This document shows, piece by piece, positions 51,077 to 59,490 of a DNA stretch of 64,000 nt. The DNA is from Rhodoglobus sp. (GTDB taxonomy: Bacteria; Actinomycetota; Actinomycetes; Actinomycetales; Microbacteriaceae), in assembly GCA_025463605.1 (NCBI GenBank), contig JAODAV010000004.1:1-64000 (forward strand). Reading direction: 5' to 3'. Each line of letters opens with the position of its first letter. Positions within the stretch are counted from its first letter, which is position 1. The notes beneath the pieces were generated by a model. The model was not told where the DNA came from, searched no databases, and saw only the letters and a program-made list of their open reading frames with translations. Position numbers and translations under genes: made by a program.

Positions 51077-52594
51077 GTGAACTCCGAGTCGAAGTCCTAC
51101 GTCATAGGTCTCGACCTCGGCACCTCGTCATGCAAGGCCGCCGTTTTCGACCTCAGCGGCCGCCCACACGCCGTCAGCCGGGTCGCGTACGCGACCGCGA
51201 CGGAGCGGGGCGGCGTGACGCAACGGGCGGATGAGTGGGCAGAGGCCGCCATCGCTGCCCTGTGCGCTATCGCGCCTGCGGTCGGTGATGGCGACTTGCT
51301 CGGCATCGGGCTGAGTGGGCAGATCGGCACTCACGTGCTCCTGGACTCGGCCGGCGGCCCACTCCACGATGCCGTCACCTGGCAGGACGGCCGCTCGGCC
51401 GGAGTTGTGCAGGAGGTCGAGGATGCGATCGATCGCGATTGGCTCAGCACCCAACTCGACACGCGCCTGCCCGCGGGGGCTGCATGGCCACTGGTGCGCA
51501 TGTTGTGGCTCAGCCGGCTCGATCCGCAGCTGTTCCGGCGTGCACGTTGGATAGCCCAGCCCAAGGACTTCCTTCTGCGTCGACTGACGGGCGAGATCGC
51601 GAGCGATCCGTCGAGCTGGCGGGGAATCGCACGCCCCGACGGAAGTATCGTCACTGAAGCGCTCGAGAAGCTCGGCATTGCCAACCTTGTGCCGCCACTG
51701 TTCCGCGAGACCGCAACCGTCGGCGGCCTCCTCCCGGCCATCGCCGCTCGAACAGGACTGCCAACGGGACTTTCCGTCTACATCGGCATGAACGACCTGA
51801 ACTGCAGTCTGCTTGGCATCGGGGCCGTCGAACCGGGTCGGGCATTCGATGTCGCCGGAACGTCTGAGCATCTGGGATACGTCTCGACGCTCGCGAGCGC
51901 CTCAACCTCGGTCAACAGCGTTCCGCTTCATGGAACCGACACGTCGCTGTACTCGGTCTATGGAGTGAGCTCGAACGGTGGGTCGATCGCCCAGTGGGCC
52001 GCTGCGGCGCTTTCCGGCACTCCCGGCTCCGAGTTGGGCGAAGACGCCCTCGCGAGTCTGGTGTCTGCCAGCGCTCCCGGCTCGGACGGCCTGCTCTTCC
52101 TGCCATACCTGCGCGGAGAACGAGCACCCGTTTGGGATGCGGCGGCTACGGGGGCCCTTGTCGGCCTCACCCAGACTCACGGTGCTCCTGAGATCGCTCG
52201 AGCGGCACTGGAGGGCGTCGCGTTCAACCTTCGCCAGATCAAGGAACTCCTGCCCGAATCATCGCCAAGCGAGATCCGCGCAACGGGAGGACCAACACGA
52301 ATGAGCGCCTGGAACCAGATCAAGGCAGACGTGCTGCAGCGACCCATCCGCCTCCTCGCAGAGGCCGACTCAGCGGCGCTTGGCGCAGCAATGGTCGCGG
52401 CCATCGGATGCGGAGCCTTCCCGTCATCGGCCGCCGCGTCCGCAGCGATGGTCCGCACGGTCGGGATCATCGATCCCGACGTGCGAACGGCCGAGCTCTA
52501 CGACGATGCCTACACACGATTCCGCGAGGTGTATCCAGCGCTGTCAGGGCTACGAAACCCCGCTCTAACCCCAAAGAAAGGACACCATGTCTAG
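51077..52594 (+). CDS. FGGY-family carbohydrate kinase
   Basis: A 505-residue sugar or polyol kinase. The first phosphate loop is GLDLGTSSCKAAVFD, the substrate loop has TWQDGR with Asp104, and GMNDLNCSLLGIGAVEPGRAFDVAGTSE holds the catalytic Asp and the adenosine-binding GTSE. Family members phosphorylate xylulose, gluconate, glycerol or free polyols at the terminal carbon. The GTG start follows GAGGGG. Its stop overlaps the start of the dehydrogenase gene by 8 nt, so both are one unit. A FadR-type operator lies upstream. Confidence 0.9.
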   Translation: MNSESKSYVIGLDLGTSSCKAAVFDLSGRPHAVSRVAYATATERGGVTQRADEWAEAAIAALCAIAPAVGDGDLLGIGLSGQIGTHVLLDSAGGPLHDAVTWQDGRSAGVVQEVEDAIDRDWLSTQLDTRLPAGAAWPLVRMLWLSRLDPQLFRRARWIAQPKDFLLRRLTGEIASDPSSWRGIARPDGSIVTEALEKLGIANLVPPLFRETATVGGLLPAIAARTGLPTGLSVYIGMNDLNCSLLGIGAVEPGRAFDVAGTSEHLGYVSTLASASTSVNSVPLHGTDTSLYSVYGVSSNGGSIAQWAAAALSGTPGSELGEDALASLVSASAPGSDGLLFLPYLRGERAPVWDAAATGALVGLTQTHGAPEIARAALEGVAFNLRQIKELLPESSPSEIRATGGPTRMSAWNQIKADVLQRPIRLLAEADSAALGAAMVAAIGCGAFPSSAAASAAMVRTVGIIDPDVRTAELYDDAYTRFREVYPALSGLRNPALTPKKGHHV

Positions 52595-53774
52595 CAAGTC
52601 AGCCGTCGTCTTCGGCGCAGGGAAGATTGCCCGCGGCTTTATCGGCCACATTCTCAATCTCTCGGGATTCTCGATCACTTTTGTGGATGTCAGCCCGGAG
52701 CTGGTCGCGCTTGTCAACGAGCGCAAGCAGTACACGGTTCACATTCTCGGTGCACCCGAGAAGGACACCGTAGTGACCAACGTGTCAGCGCTTGTGTCCG
52801 GCGACCCCGCGATCACGTCAGCAGTCGCACAAGCGGATGTCGTATTCGTGAGCGTCGGGGGTGCGAACCTCGGGCACGTCGCTGCCCCTCTCGCCGCCGC
52901 GCTTGCCGAGCGACTCACCAACCGACTCGGTCCCCTCAATGTGGTCGTGTGCGAGAACTGGCGCGCCGCCGGAGAGACGCTCAAGGCCGCAGTGCTGGAG
53001 AACCTCCCACAAGAGCTTCACGAGCGTTTCGCCACAGAGGTCGGCATCGCCGAATCGACGATCATGCGGTCAGCGATCGCGGCGACCCCGGCCCAGGTGG
53101 CAGCAGACCCGCTCGCAGTGCAGTCGCAGAACTTCTGGCTCCTGCCCATCGACGGCGACGCACTCGTCCCCGGATTTCCGGAGATCGAAACCGTCGACCC
53201 GGTGCACAACTTCGCCAACGCGCTCGAGCGCAAGCTCTACACCTACAACACGGGCAATGCCACGATCTCATTCCTCGGCTGGCTGCGCGGCCACTCCTAT
53301 CTGAGCGAGGCCGCGAACGATCCGGTGATCGAAGAGATCGCCAAGGGCACGTATGAGGAGATGGGCCGAGCCATGGTCGCCAAGTTCGGTTTCGATCCCG
53401 AGGACCAGCGCCAGTATGCAGAACGTTCACTCGTGAAATTTCAGGATCCTGAGATCGTCGACCCCCTAACCCGGCAGATCAACGACCCCTTGCGCAAGCT
53501 CGGCCGCCATGACCGTCTCGTGGGGGCGGCACTCGTTGCCCTTGAGCACGGCGTGCGTCCCGATTCCGTCGCCATCGGCATTGCGGCTGGCTTGCGTCAC
53601 AGAAACCCGAACGACCCGTCGGCAGTGAAGCTTGCCGAGCTCATCGAGCAGTTCGGCGAAGGCGATGCTCTCGCCCAGGTCGCAGGGATCGAGAAGGATC
53701 ACGAACTCATCGCGCTGGTTCTTTCGAAACTGCCGGAGGTCGACGCGATCACGACGGGCACAGCTGCTCCCTAG
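52587..53774 (+). CDS. mannitol-1-phosphate dehydrogenase-like oxidoreductase
   Basis: A 395-residue member of the polyol-specific long-chain dehydrogenase family. The Rossmann loop is AVVFGAGKIARGF; CENWRAAGETLK replaces the usual CEN motif; the active-site lysine is Lys216 and Asn221 is retained, but the segment reads NTGNATISF where MtlD-like enzymes have NTGHA, so the expected His is Asn224. Activity may still be present with another base. AAAGGA precedes the ATG. It is coupled to the FGGY kinase: kinase plus polyol-phosphate dehydrogenase suggests a phosphorylate-first route from a polyol to a ketose phosphate. Confidence 0.88.
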   Translation: MSSKSAVVFGAGKIARGFIGHILNLSGFSITFVDVSPELVALVNERKQYTVHILGAPEKDTVVTNVSALVSGDPAITSAVAQADVVFVSVGGANLGHVAAPLAAALAERLTNRLGPLNVVVCENWRAAGETLKAAVLENLPQELHERFATEVGIAESTIMRSAIAATPAQVAADPLAVQSQNFWLLPIDGDALVPGFPEIETVDPVHNFANALERKLYTYNTGNATISFLGWLRGHSYLSEAANDPVIEEIAKGTYEEMGRAMVAKFGFDPEDQRQYAERSLVKFQDPEIVDPLTRQINDPLRKLGRHDRLVGAALVALEHGVRPDSVAIGIAAGLRHRNPNDPSAVKLAELIEQFGEGDALAQVAGIEKDHELIALVLSKLPEVDAITTGTAAP

Positions 53775-53802
53775 TTGCTCCTCTCTCCCTATAAGCCGAA
53801 GA

Positions 53803-53836
53803 GGCCCCGTTCGCCAAGCGAACGGGGCCCCTTTAT
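53803..53836 (+). terminator. Rho-independent terminator after dehydrogenase gene
   Basis: GGCCCCGTTCGC at 53803-53814 pairs perfectly with GCGAACGGGGCC at 53818-53829 around a 3-nt loop, followed by CCTTTAT. It ends the isomerase-kinase-dehydrogenase operon and lies just past the AGE gene stop on the other strand. Confidence 0.85.
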
Positions 53837-53845
53837 CGTTGCGGT

Positions 53846-55090
53846 TTAGGCCTGCGCTTCGTCCAGCAAGCCCGCAGCTAACGCTGGCGCGAGCGCGAGC
53901 CGGAGGGGAAGGCGTGGGATGACGAGCGCATGCATGAGGTGGTAGAGATCTGGCTTGCCGTCCCACACCTCGCTCGACGGCATGTTGTTGACATCGAGTT
54001 CCTGCCACCAGGAGCCGCCCTCCATGTCCATGAGGTGCTCACGGCACCAGTCCCAGAACGTCTGGTACCACTTCTCGTACTGCGGGTCCCCCGTGGCCGC
54101 GAACAGCGCGTACGCTCCGCCGATCGCCTCGACGATGACCCAGCGGATGCGCTCGCGCACCACCGGTGCGCCCGTCCAGTCCACGGAGTAGACGAAGCCT
54201 GTTCCGCCGTCCACACTCCAGGCGTCGCGCACGGTGGCTGCGAAGAGCCCCTTCGCGTCCTCGAGCAGCCAGTCCGGCGCATCCTCACCTCGTGCTTCGA
54301 GACCGGCGCGGATATGCAGGAGCAATCGCGCCCACTCGGCCCAGTGCCCCGGGGTGGACCCGTACGCACGGAAACGGTGCACCGGGGTGTCGATGTTGTA
54401 ATCCGGCAGCGGATTCCAGTCCTCGTCGAAGTGTTCGTACACACGGTAAGAATTGTTCTTCGCAAAGTGATGGATCATGCGCTCGGCAATCTGCTTCGCC
54501 CGGTCGAACCAGATCCGATCACCCGTCACGTCGGCGGCGGCGAGATACGCCTCGACGGCGTGCATGTTGACATTGCCGCCGCGGTAGCTCTCGGTCTGCG
54601 TGAATGCGCGATCCCACGACTCAAGAGCCATTCCCTGCTCGTCGCTCCAGAAGTACTTGCTCGTGAGGGCGAGCGCCTCGTCGAGCAGTTCGCGAGCACC
54701 CGGTCGACCGGCCGCAGTGGCGCTGGCCGCGCCGAGGATCACGAAGAAGTGCGGGTACCCTGACTTGGTGTCGTCGGCGGCACCCGACGCGTCGATGCTC
54801 GTGAACCATCCACCGTTCTGCTCGTCGCGAAACGGGCCGGTCATCGCTGCCAGTCCGTGATCGACAAGAGCGGCTGCGCCCGGACGGCCCATCAATGTGG
54901 CCAAAGAGTAAACATGGGTCATGCGCGCGGTCACCCAGAGGAAGGTGGGGCGGTCAGCACGCACTACGCCCGAGTTGTCAAGCCAACCGAACCCTCCGGA
55001 CTCGATAGCGGCGGCGCGACCGAACTCGAAAAGTCGATCGGTTTCGGACTCGAGCCACCGAGCGTGGGCGGCGGTGTTCAGCCAAGGCAT
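53846..55090 (-). CDS. AGE-family aldose-ketose isomerase (YihS-like)
   Basis: A 414-residue (alpha/alpha)6-barrel protein of the N-acylglucosamine 2-epimerase/YihS superfamily. Residues expected for the YihS active site are found with the same spacing: Arg56, Tyr112, His177 (NVNMHAVE), His249 and Glu252 ([13 protein letters not shown]) and His384 ([11 protein letters not shown]). Such enzymes interconvert mannose, fructose, glucose or sulfoquinovose and its ketose. No sulfonate or GH31 gene is near, so mannose or a related hexose is the simpler guess. GAAGGAG precedes the ATG at 55090. It is convergent with the kinase operon and shares a regulatory spacer with the second GntR gene. Confidence 0.88.
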   Translation of the reverse strand: MPWLNTAAHARWLESETDRLFEFGRAAAIESGGFGWLDNSGVVRADRPTFLWVTARMTHVYSLATLMGRPGAAALVDHGLAAMTGPFRDEQNGGWFTSIDASGAADDTKSGYPHFFVILGAASATAAGRPGARELLDEALALTSKYFWSDEQGMALESWDRAFTQTESYRGGNVNMHAVEAYLAAADVTGDRIWFDRAKQIAERMIHHFAKNNSYRVYEHFDEDWNPLPDYNIDTPVHRFRAYGSTPGHWAEWARLLLHIRAGLEARGEDAPDWLLEDAKGLFAATVRDAWSVDGGTGFVYSVDWTGAPVVRERIRWVIVEAIGGAYALFAATGDPQYEKWYQTFWDWCREHLMDMEGGSWWQELDVNNMPSSEVWDGKPDLYHLMHALVIPRLPLRLALAPALAAGLLDEAQA

Positions 55091-55428
55091 TGGCTTCTCC
55101 TTCAATTGTTAGTTACTGACGAAGTAGTAGTGGCCGAGGCACCTGCCCGGACCGGGGGCAACCCCGGCTGCGATCTCACAGTTCTCGCCCCCAACTGGTT
55201 TAAAGCATATCTTCTGCCGCGTTCTTGCCGCTACGACATACTAATAGTTACGAATCAGATCATTATTCGATCGCGCGTCTCTTGTAAACGAACGCCGGTG
55301 TGCGTTGCTCGCTGGCAAGTGACAAGTGCCGCTCCGCGCTGGCTGCCTCAGTCAAGCCCCGGATAAGCCGTATAAGTACGCCTCAAAGGTTCTATTAGTG
55401 CCTTTAGGTATTCTGATATAGTCCTCGG
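55091..55428. promoter_or_regulatory. 338-nt divergent regulatory spacer
   Basis: The spacer separates the AGE isomerase and the second GntR gene. It is more AT-rich than its surroundings between about 55195 and 55290. CGAAT-N9-ATTCG forms an inverted repeat at 55251-55269, and AGATCAT at 55257 matches the core of the palindrome at the sugar operon promoter. Nothing coding is seen. Confidence 0.55.
55417..55422 (+). promoter_or_regulatory. -10 box next to second GntR gene
   Basis: TATAGT with an upstream TGA gives an extended -10 (TGATATAGT) that ends six bases before the GntR ATG, so transcription probably starts at or beside the start codon. No ribosome site lies between. Confidence 0.45.
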
Positions 55429-56217
55429 ATGAACGAGTCAGGGGCAAACCCGAGTCAACCTGGGGTCGCGACGCGCTCCCGGGGGCTGCATGGACAACTC
55501 CTCCAGCAGCTGGGCGTCGCGATCTGCGGGCAGGAAGTGCCCCCGGGCAGCATCATCACGATCGAAGAGATCGAAGAACGCTACGGGGTCTCCCGCTCGG
55601 TCGTGCGTGAGGCGGTGCGGGTACTCGAATCCATGGGTCTCGTCGCGTCACGGCGTCGGGTGGGCATCGTCGCCCTCTCCCCCAGCGAGTGGAATCTCTA
55701 CGACCCGCAGATCATCCGGTGGAGGTTGGCCTCGCCAGCGCGAATCGCGCAACTTCGTTCACTGACCGAACTCCGTCTCGCCGTCGAGCCGGAGGCTGCC
55801 CGTCTGGCCGCCATCCGCGCGCCACTCATCAACGCGGGCGATCTCATGGGGATCGCAGGAAAGCTCTGGGTCGCGGGCGAGGGCGACAACAACGAGGAGT
55901 TCCTGAGACTCGACATCATGTTCCATCGACTGGTGCTCTCCAGTTCAGGCAACGAGATGTTTGAACGGCTCAATTCGGTCGTCGCCGAGATGCTGGCTGG
56001 TCAACGACAGTACGGTCTCGCTCCGGCACACACCGATGTCGAGGCTCTGCAACTGCACGTGGATGTCGCCAGTGCCATCCAACGCGGCGTGCCCGCAGAC
56101 GCCCACTCAGCAATGCTTGCCGTCATGCAACGCACGATGCATGAGGTGAACTCGATCGCCGAGCCCGGGGATGAGCACGAAGCCCCTCCTGAGACGACCG
56201 CCGACACTGATCAGTAG
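55429..56217 (+). CDS. FadR/FCD-type GntR regulator
   Basis: A 262-residue regulator. The winged helix has ITIEEIEERYGVSRSVVREAVRVLESMGLVASRRRVG; WNLYDPQIIRWRLASP is the hinge of the DgoR/gluconate branch of the FCD family; the ligand domain has LTELRLAVEPEAARLAA and LDIMFHRLVLSSSGNEMF with the expected Asp and His. The ligand is likely a sugar acid or sugar. It is next to, and divergent from, the AGE isomerase gene and ends 20 nt from the convergent aminotransferase. It differs from the other GntR protein, so two inputs probably act on this locus. Confidence 0.88.
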   Translation: MNESGANPSQPGVATRSRGLHGQLLQQLGVAICGQEVPPGSIITIEEIEERYGVSRSVVREAVRVLESMGLVASRRRVGIVALSPSEWNLYDPQIIRWRLASPARIAQLRSLTELRLAVEPEAARLAAIRAPLINAGDLMGIAGKLWVAGEGDNNEEFLRLDIMFHRLVLSSSGNEMFERLNSVVAEMLAGQRQYGLAPAHTDVEALQLHVDVASAIQRGVPADAHSAMLAVMQRTMHEVNSIAEPGDEHEAPPETTADTDQ

Positions 56218-56237
56218 GCGGCGCTGTTGCGCTGCGT

Positions 56238-57293
56238 TCAGTTGAGGGCGCGAACCACTGCGGCTACGTCACTCTCGTCATTCCAGAGGTGAAAGGATGC
56301 GCGCAGCCGGCCAGCGCGCCCCGACACCCGGATGCCCGCATCGATGAGTTTGCGCAGGTCGCTGCCCGAGGCATCCGGCCAGCTCACGATCGCCTGGTGT
56401 TGCTGCGGGATGCCCAACTCGTCGCACAGCGCGTCGCCGAGGCCGCTCGTGCGCTCCCACACCTCCGCGATGTCGAGTCCCGCGAACAGGGCGATCGACT
56501 GCTCCGCGCCGATCCACGCCTGCCAGGCGGGGGAGACATCGAAGCGGCGCGCGGTGTGCGCGAGGTGCATGTCGGGTCCGTAGCAGCTCTGCCAGACATC
56601 GTCGCCCGCATACCAGCCCGCGTGCAGGGGCGTGAGGAGAGCGTCGAAACGCTCGCTCAGGGTCAGGAATGCGACGCCGCGCGGCGAGCACAACCACTTG
56701 TAGGTATGGCACGCGGTGACGTCGAACAGGGCGGCGTCGACGGGCAACACGCCCGCTGACTGGGTGACGTCGCAGAACGTGTAGGCGTTCGTGCGCGCCG
56801 CCGCCTCGAGGATCGCGGGCACGTCGGCGACGACCCCGCTCGACGACTGCACGTGCGAGAAGACGACGAGCCACGTGGCATCCGTGATCGAGTCGGCGAG
56901 TGCGGAGAGCGCGACCGTGCGCACTGTCACGCCGCGCTGCAGGAACGGGAAGATGATCGACGAGAAGTCGCCGTCGACGCACAGCACTTCGGCACCGTCT
57001 GGCACGGCGGCCGCGAGGAGTGCGGCGAGCACCGAGGTCTGCGAGCCCTGTGCGACGCGGTCCGGATGCACGCCCACGAGCGACGCGTACAAGGCACGGG
57101 TGCGCTCGATCACCGAGTCGTAGCCCTGCGGGTCTCGGTCGGCGGCGGACCACGCGGCGAGGTCGGCCGTGAGCGCCTCGACCGTCTGGCGCGGCGGGAT
57201 GCCGATCGAGGCCACGGCGAGGTACCCGCGGGGGTCACCGAAGCTGTCGATCGCGGCGGCGAGTTGCGGCGATGTGGTGCGCTGCGGTGTCAT
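56238..57293 (-). CDS. class V aminotransferase-fold protein
   Basis: A 351-residue PLP enzyme of the NifS/kynureninase-like fold. VASIGIPPRQTVEAL starts the fold; DGDFSSIIFPFL and SHVQSSSGVVADVP are PLP phosphate or substrate strands; DVTQSAGVLPVD holds the Asp for the pyridine nitrogen and CHTYKWLCSPRGVAFL has the Schiff-base Lys. It might be an aminotransferase, lyase or desulfurase; no catalytic Cys loop like that of NifS is seen. The ATG is divergent from the LysR gene, which probably controls it. Confidence 0.85.
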   Translation of the reverse strand: MTPQRTTSPQLAAAIDSFGDPRGYLAVASIGIPPRQTVEALTADLAAWSAADRDPQGYDSVIERTRALYASLVGVHPDRVAQGSQTSVLAALLAAAVPDGAEVLCVDGDFSSIIFPFLQRGVTVRTVALSALADSITDATWLVVFSHVQSSSGVVADVPAILEAAARTNAYTFCDVTQSAGVLPVDAALFDVTACHTYKWLCSPRGVAFLTLSERFDALLTPLHAGWYAGDDVWQSCYGPDMHLAHTARRFDVSPAWQAWIGAEQSIALFAGLDIAEVWERTSGLGDALCDELGIPQQHQAIVSWPDASGSDLRKLIDAGIRVSGRAGRLRASFHLWNDESDVAAVVRALN

Positions 57294-57344
57294 CCACCCA
57301 GCATCCCCTGCTCGCATCCATGCGACAAGGGCATGTATCGCATG

Positions 57345-57367
57345 GCATGAATAACACCCGGTTATGC
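57345..57367. promoter_or_regulatory. candidate LysR-type site
   Basis: Arms GCAT and ATGC flank ATAA-N7-TTAT in the 81-nt space between the aminotransferase and lysR. It has the interrupted dyad shape of LysR sites and ends seven bases before the lysR start. Confidence 0.35.
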
Positions 57368-57374
57368 TCAGGCG

Positions 57375-58316
57375 ATGGAATCCCAACTCGACCTGCACTC
57401 GATCCGCATCGTCCGGGCCATCTCCGAGCACGGAACCATCAGCGGCGCGGCTCGCGCGCTCGGCTTCAGCCAACCCGCGATCAGCCAGCACCTGCGGCGC
57501 GTCGAGGCGCGCCTCGGCGTACCCCTCGTCGTGCGGGCCGGGCGTGGCGTGCGGCTCACCGAACCGGGGCAGGTGCTCGCGCGGCACGCGATCACGATCA
57601 CGTCGGCGCTCGCCGCCGCTAACGGCGACCTCGCGGAGCTCGTCGGCCTTGCCGCGGGAACCGTGCGCATCGCCGCCTTCCCGACCGCGTCGTCAACGAT
57701 CGTGCCGCGATTGCTGCGTGTGATGCGTCAGCGTCACCCCGGTATCTCGGTCACCTACGTGGAGTCGGAGCCTCCCGAGGCGATCGGGATGCTTCGCGAC
57801 GGCCTCGTCGACGTCGCGATCACGTTCGCCTACCCGGGAGACCGCGCCGACCCGCACCGCGACGGGGACTCATCGCTCGACACCGTGCCGCTCTACACCG
57901 AACCGGTCGTGCTCGCCCTGCCTGACGACCATCCGCTCGCCGCCTCGGACGCCGTCGAACTGGCGGGCCTCGCGGCCGAGGGCTGGATCGCGGGCTGCCC
58001 GCTCTGCCGCGGCCACCTTCTCGCCGCGTGCGAAGCCGTCGGCGTCGCGCCGCGCATCGAACTCGAGACCGACAATGCCGTCGCCGTGCTCAACCTCGTC
58101 GCCGCGGGACTCGGTGTGGCGCTGCTCCCTCAGCTCGCGCTCGCCACGGCACCCGTGCCCGGCGGCGCGACCGTGAGGTCGACGGTTCCCTCGAGCGACC
58201 GCAGCATCCAGCTCGTCGTGCAGGCCGGATCCCGCGGCGTGCCGAGCATCGCCGCCGCGGTCGCGGCGATCTCCTCGCTCGACGGCTCGGGCTGGGGCCT
58301 CAGCCGCGCGCGCTAG
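57375..58316 (+). CDS. LysR-family transcriptional regulator
   Basis: A 313-residue LysR protein. The N-terminal helix-turn-helix is IRAVSEHGTISGAARALGFSQPAISQHLRRVEARLGVPL-like, here with RAISEHGTISGAARALGFSQ; the ligand domain begins VRIAAFPTASSTIVPRLLR. The Cys-x-x-Cys pair CPLCRG in the ligand domain could sense redox or metal. It is divergent from the aminotransferase gene, the usual arrangement with a target. The 3' end and stop are duplicated in tandem just downstream. Confidence 0.9.
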   Translation: MESQLDLHSIRIVRAISEHGTISGAARALGFSQPAISQHLRRVEARLGVPLVVRAGRGVRLTEPGQVLARHAITITSALAAANGDLAELVGLAAGTVRIAAFPTASSTIVPRLLRVMRQRHPGISVTYVESEPPEAIGMLRDGLVDVAITFAYPGDRADPHRDGDSSLDTVPLYTEPVVLALPDDHPLAASDAVELAGLAAEGWIAGCPLCRGHLLAACEAVGVAPRIELETDNAVAVLNLVAAGLGVALLPQLALATAPVPGGATVRSTVPSSDRSIQLVVQAGSRGVPSIAAAVAAISSLDGSGWGLSRAR

Positions 58317-58372
58317 CGGGGGGCTCAGCCGCGCGCGCTAGCGGGGGGCTCTGCCGCGCGCGCTCGGCGGGG
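58299..58372. repeat. 25-bp tandem repeat covering the lysR stop
   Basis: Units 58299-58323 and 58324-58348 are identical and the third, 58349-58372, is diverged. Unit 1 contains the last codons Leu-Ser-Arg-Ala-Arg and TAG of lysR; unit 2 repeats codons and stop. A second small repeat, GCTGCTCTGGGC, occurs twice after it, at the 3' end of the convergent Gfo/Idh gene. Confidence 0.85.
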
Positions 58373-58387
58373 CTGCTCTGGGCAGCG

Positions 58388-59455
58388 CTAGGCGGCGCTG
58401 CTCTGGGCGGCCGCGGACAGCGCGTGCGCGCGCTCGAGGATGCGCACGACCTCGATCGCCTCGCGCGGGTCGACGGGAGACGGTGCACCGTCGAGGATGC
58501 TCGCCGCGACGCCCGCGTAGAACGCCGGGTAGTTCCCGATCTCGGTCGGCACGGGAACGAGCCCCGGCTCGACACCGTCGATGCCGAGAAGACCCCACTC
58601 GGACTCGGGGGTGACTCCGTAGCCATCCGAACCGGGCCAGCGCCGCTGCTTGAGCGCGGGCTCCTGGCCGTCGAGACCGTAGACCGTGTACGCGGCCCGG
58701 GAGCCGAGCGCGCGCAAGCGCGGGCCGCTCTGCGCGGCGGCCCGGCTCATCGTGAGGTGCGACCGCACGCCGCTCGCGTGGAGCAGGGAAATGAAGGCAT
58801 CGTCGTCGCTCACGCCGCCGGGTCGCACGACCTGCAGCTCGGCCTGCTCCACGGTCGCAGGACCGAACAGGTGGAGCGCCTGGTCGACGAGGTGGCTGCC
58901 GAGGTCGTAGGTGATTCCCGCGCCCTGGTCGGCCGTCGTCGTGTCCTGCCAGCGATCGCGAGTGGGTCCGCCCCAGCGTTCGAACGTCGACTCGAAGCGA
59001 TGCACGGAACCGAGCGCGCCCTCGGCGATGAGGCGCTTGAGAGTAAGGAAGTCGCCGTCCCAGCGGCGGTTCTGGAACACCGCGAGCGTCTTTCCGACCT
59101 CCTCCGCCTTCGCGCTGAGCTTCTTGGCGTCGACGACGGTCGGCACGAACGGCTTGTCGATCACGAGGTGGGCGCCGGCCTCGAGGGCCGCGAGCCCCTG
59201 CTCGAGGTGGGTGTGCGCGGGAGACGCGAGCACCACCAGGTCAAGGTCGCCGGCACGCGCGAGGAGTACCTCCGGCGAGGCGACGATCTCCGCGCCGGGG
59301 TGTTGCGCTTTCGCGTCGGCTGCCCGCTCGGGGCTGCTCGTGGAGATGACCTCGAGGCTGAAGGCTGGGTTGGTGGCGAGGAACGGGGCGTGGAATACGC
59401 GGCCGGAAAGTCCGAAGCCGATGATCCCCGCGCGGATAGTCGGCGTGGTGGGCAT
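58388..59455 (-). CDS. Gfo/Idh/MocA-family oxidoreductase, paralogue
   Basis: A 355-residue NAD(P)-dependent oxidoreductase with IIGFGLSGRVF, VIDKPF and GSHLVDQALHLFG. It shares long identical stretches with the protein encoded at 43902 (for example RRWDGDFLT and SHLVDQALHLFGPAT), so they are paralogues. Unlike the other copy it stands outside the sugar cluster, between lysR and a cysteine desulfurase gene. The substrate is unknown. The 3' end lies next to the repeats downstream of lysR. Confidence 0.9.
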   Translation of the reverse strand: MPTTPTIRAGIIGFGLSGRVFHAPFLATNPAFSLEVISTSSPERAADAKAQHPGAEIVASPEVLLARAGDLDLVVLASPAHTHLEQGLAALEAGAHLVIDKPFVPTVVDAKKLSAKAEEVGKTLAVFQNRRWDGDFLTLKRLIAEGALGSVHRFESTFERWGGPTRDRWQDTTTADQGAGITYDLGSHLVDQALHLFGPATVEQAELQVVRPGGVSDDDAFISLLHASGVRSHLTMSRAAAQSGPRLRALGSRAAYTVYGLDGQEPALKQRRWPGSDGYGVTPESEWGLLGIDGVEPGLVPVPTEIGNYPAFYAGVAASILDGAPSPVDPREAIEVVRILERAHALSAAAQSSAA

Positions 59456-59490
59456 CCGACAAGCCTAGCTTCGCGCCGCAGTCGCGCGCG

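Noticed and set aside
43902-55090. Sulfoquinovose degradation island
   Set aside because: The AGE isomerase has YihS-like spacing, but there is no GH31 sulfoquinovosidase, PfkB-type kinase, aldolase, or sulfonate exporter. A hexose or polyol pathway needs fewer assumptions.
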